Below are positions 5,866 through 6,015 of a stretch of DNA of 6,015 bases, in pieces. Where the stretch lies: NCBI GenBank assembly GCA_036406655.1, contig DASXAP010000019.1:1-6015 (forward strand). The letters run 5' to 3'. Numbering within the stretch: the first letter of the stretch is position 1; every line of letters starts with the position of its first letter. The notes beneath the pieces are model-generated. The model searched no databases. It was not told the origin of the DNA and worked only from the letters and a program-made list of their open reading frames with translations. Source of the stretch: VAZQ01 sp036406655 (GTDB lineage Bacteria; Pseudomonadota; Alphaproteobacteria; Rhizobiales; Xanthobacteraceae). Position numbers and translations under genes: made by a program.

Positions 5866-6001
5866 ACCTCTCCCCGCTTGCGGACCGCTTGCGGGGAGAG
5901 GTCGCCGCGCGCCTGCGCGCGGCGGGTGAGGGGGAGTTTCAACGGGAACCGCAGGCGCCCCCTCACCCCACCCCTCTCCCCGCGAAGACGCGGGGAGAGG
6001 G
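5866..6001. repeat. Nested palindromic intergenic repeat (CCCTCTCCCCG type)
   Basis: This 136-bp stretch is almost entirely inverted repeats. Hairpin 1 (5866-5902) has perfect 12-bp arms, ACCTCTCCCCGC/GCGGGGAGAGGT, and holds a tandem CCGCTTGCGG (5874-5883 and 5885-5894). Hairpin 2 (5903-5924) has 10-bp arms CGCCGCGCGC/GCGCGCGGCG around CT. An 11-bp pair, GGGTGAGGGGG (5924-5934) and CCCCCTCACCC (5958-5968), encloses a short spacer. Hairpin 3 (5972-6001) has 13-bp arms CCCTCTCCCCGCG/CGCGGGGAGAGGG around AAGA. CCTCTCCCCGC recurs at 5867 and 5973. Elements with these words are, from general knowledge, abundant between genes in Bradyrhizobium-like and some other proteobacterial genomes. It begins 43 nt after the receptor stop and may end or protect that transcript, but no T-tract follows any stem, so it is not a standard intrinsic terminator. 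It codes for nothing visible. Confidence 0.8.
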
Positions 6002-6015
6002 AGCAGATCGAGGGT

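Noticed and set aside
5866..6001. CRISPR-like array
   Set aside because: The repeats are inverted, not evenly spaced direct repeats with unique spacers.

Overview
The window is GC-rich with dense, overlapping genes. GC content, codon choice, a Bug-type periplasmic receptor and a CCCTCTCCCCG-type intergenic palindromic repeat all suggest a proteobacterium. An alphaproteobacterium of the Hyphomicrobiales (Bradyrhizobium/Rhodopseudomonas-like) is my best guess, and Burkholderiales is the main alternative. No marker gene fixes the taxonomy.

Layout. A tight four-gene operon on the minus strand fills most of the window. In transcription order it encodes: an EntE/DhbE-like aryl-acid adenylating ligase (4591-2948); a 660-residue Old Yellow Enzyme/FadH-type FMN, Fe-S and FAD reductase (2951-969); a 151-residue protein I do not recognise (972-517); and a 59-residue protein with a four-cysteine ribbon (505-326). 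The first three are joined by 4-nt ATGA start/stop overlaps. The stop codon of the third overlaps the Shine-Dalgarno of the fourth. After a 279-nt gap, another minus-strand gene starts at 46 behind a strong ribosome binding site and runs off the left edge, with only a signal-peptide-like N-terminus visible. To the right, a 241-nt divergent region (4592-4832) holds a perfect dyad, TTGAC-TTCG-GTCAA, and separates the operon from a plus-strand Bug/TTT-type substrate-binding protein (4833-5822). The right end (5866-6001) is a nested palindromic repeat.

How the genes may work together (inference). The receptor would capture a carboxylate outside the cytoplasm, the ligase would activate it as an acyl-AMP and probably an acyl-CoA, and the reductase would reduce a double bond in the activated compound. 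The two small proteins may be accessory subunits. Ligase plus FadH/BaiCD-like reductase plus uptake is a known catabolic logic, but the substrate cannot be read from the sequence. No siderophore genes, carrier protein, regulator or transporter membrane subunits lie in the window.

The least ordinary points are: the reductase has Ser in place of one expected Fe-S cysteine and Gln where FadH has a catalytic His; the ligase pocket is intermediate between dihydroxybenzoate and salicylate types; and two small unrecognised proteins are translationally locked to these enzymes.
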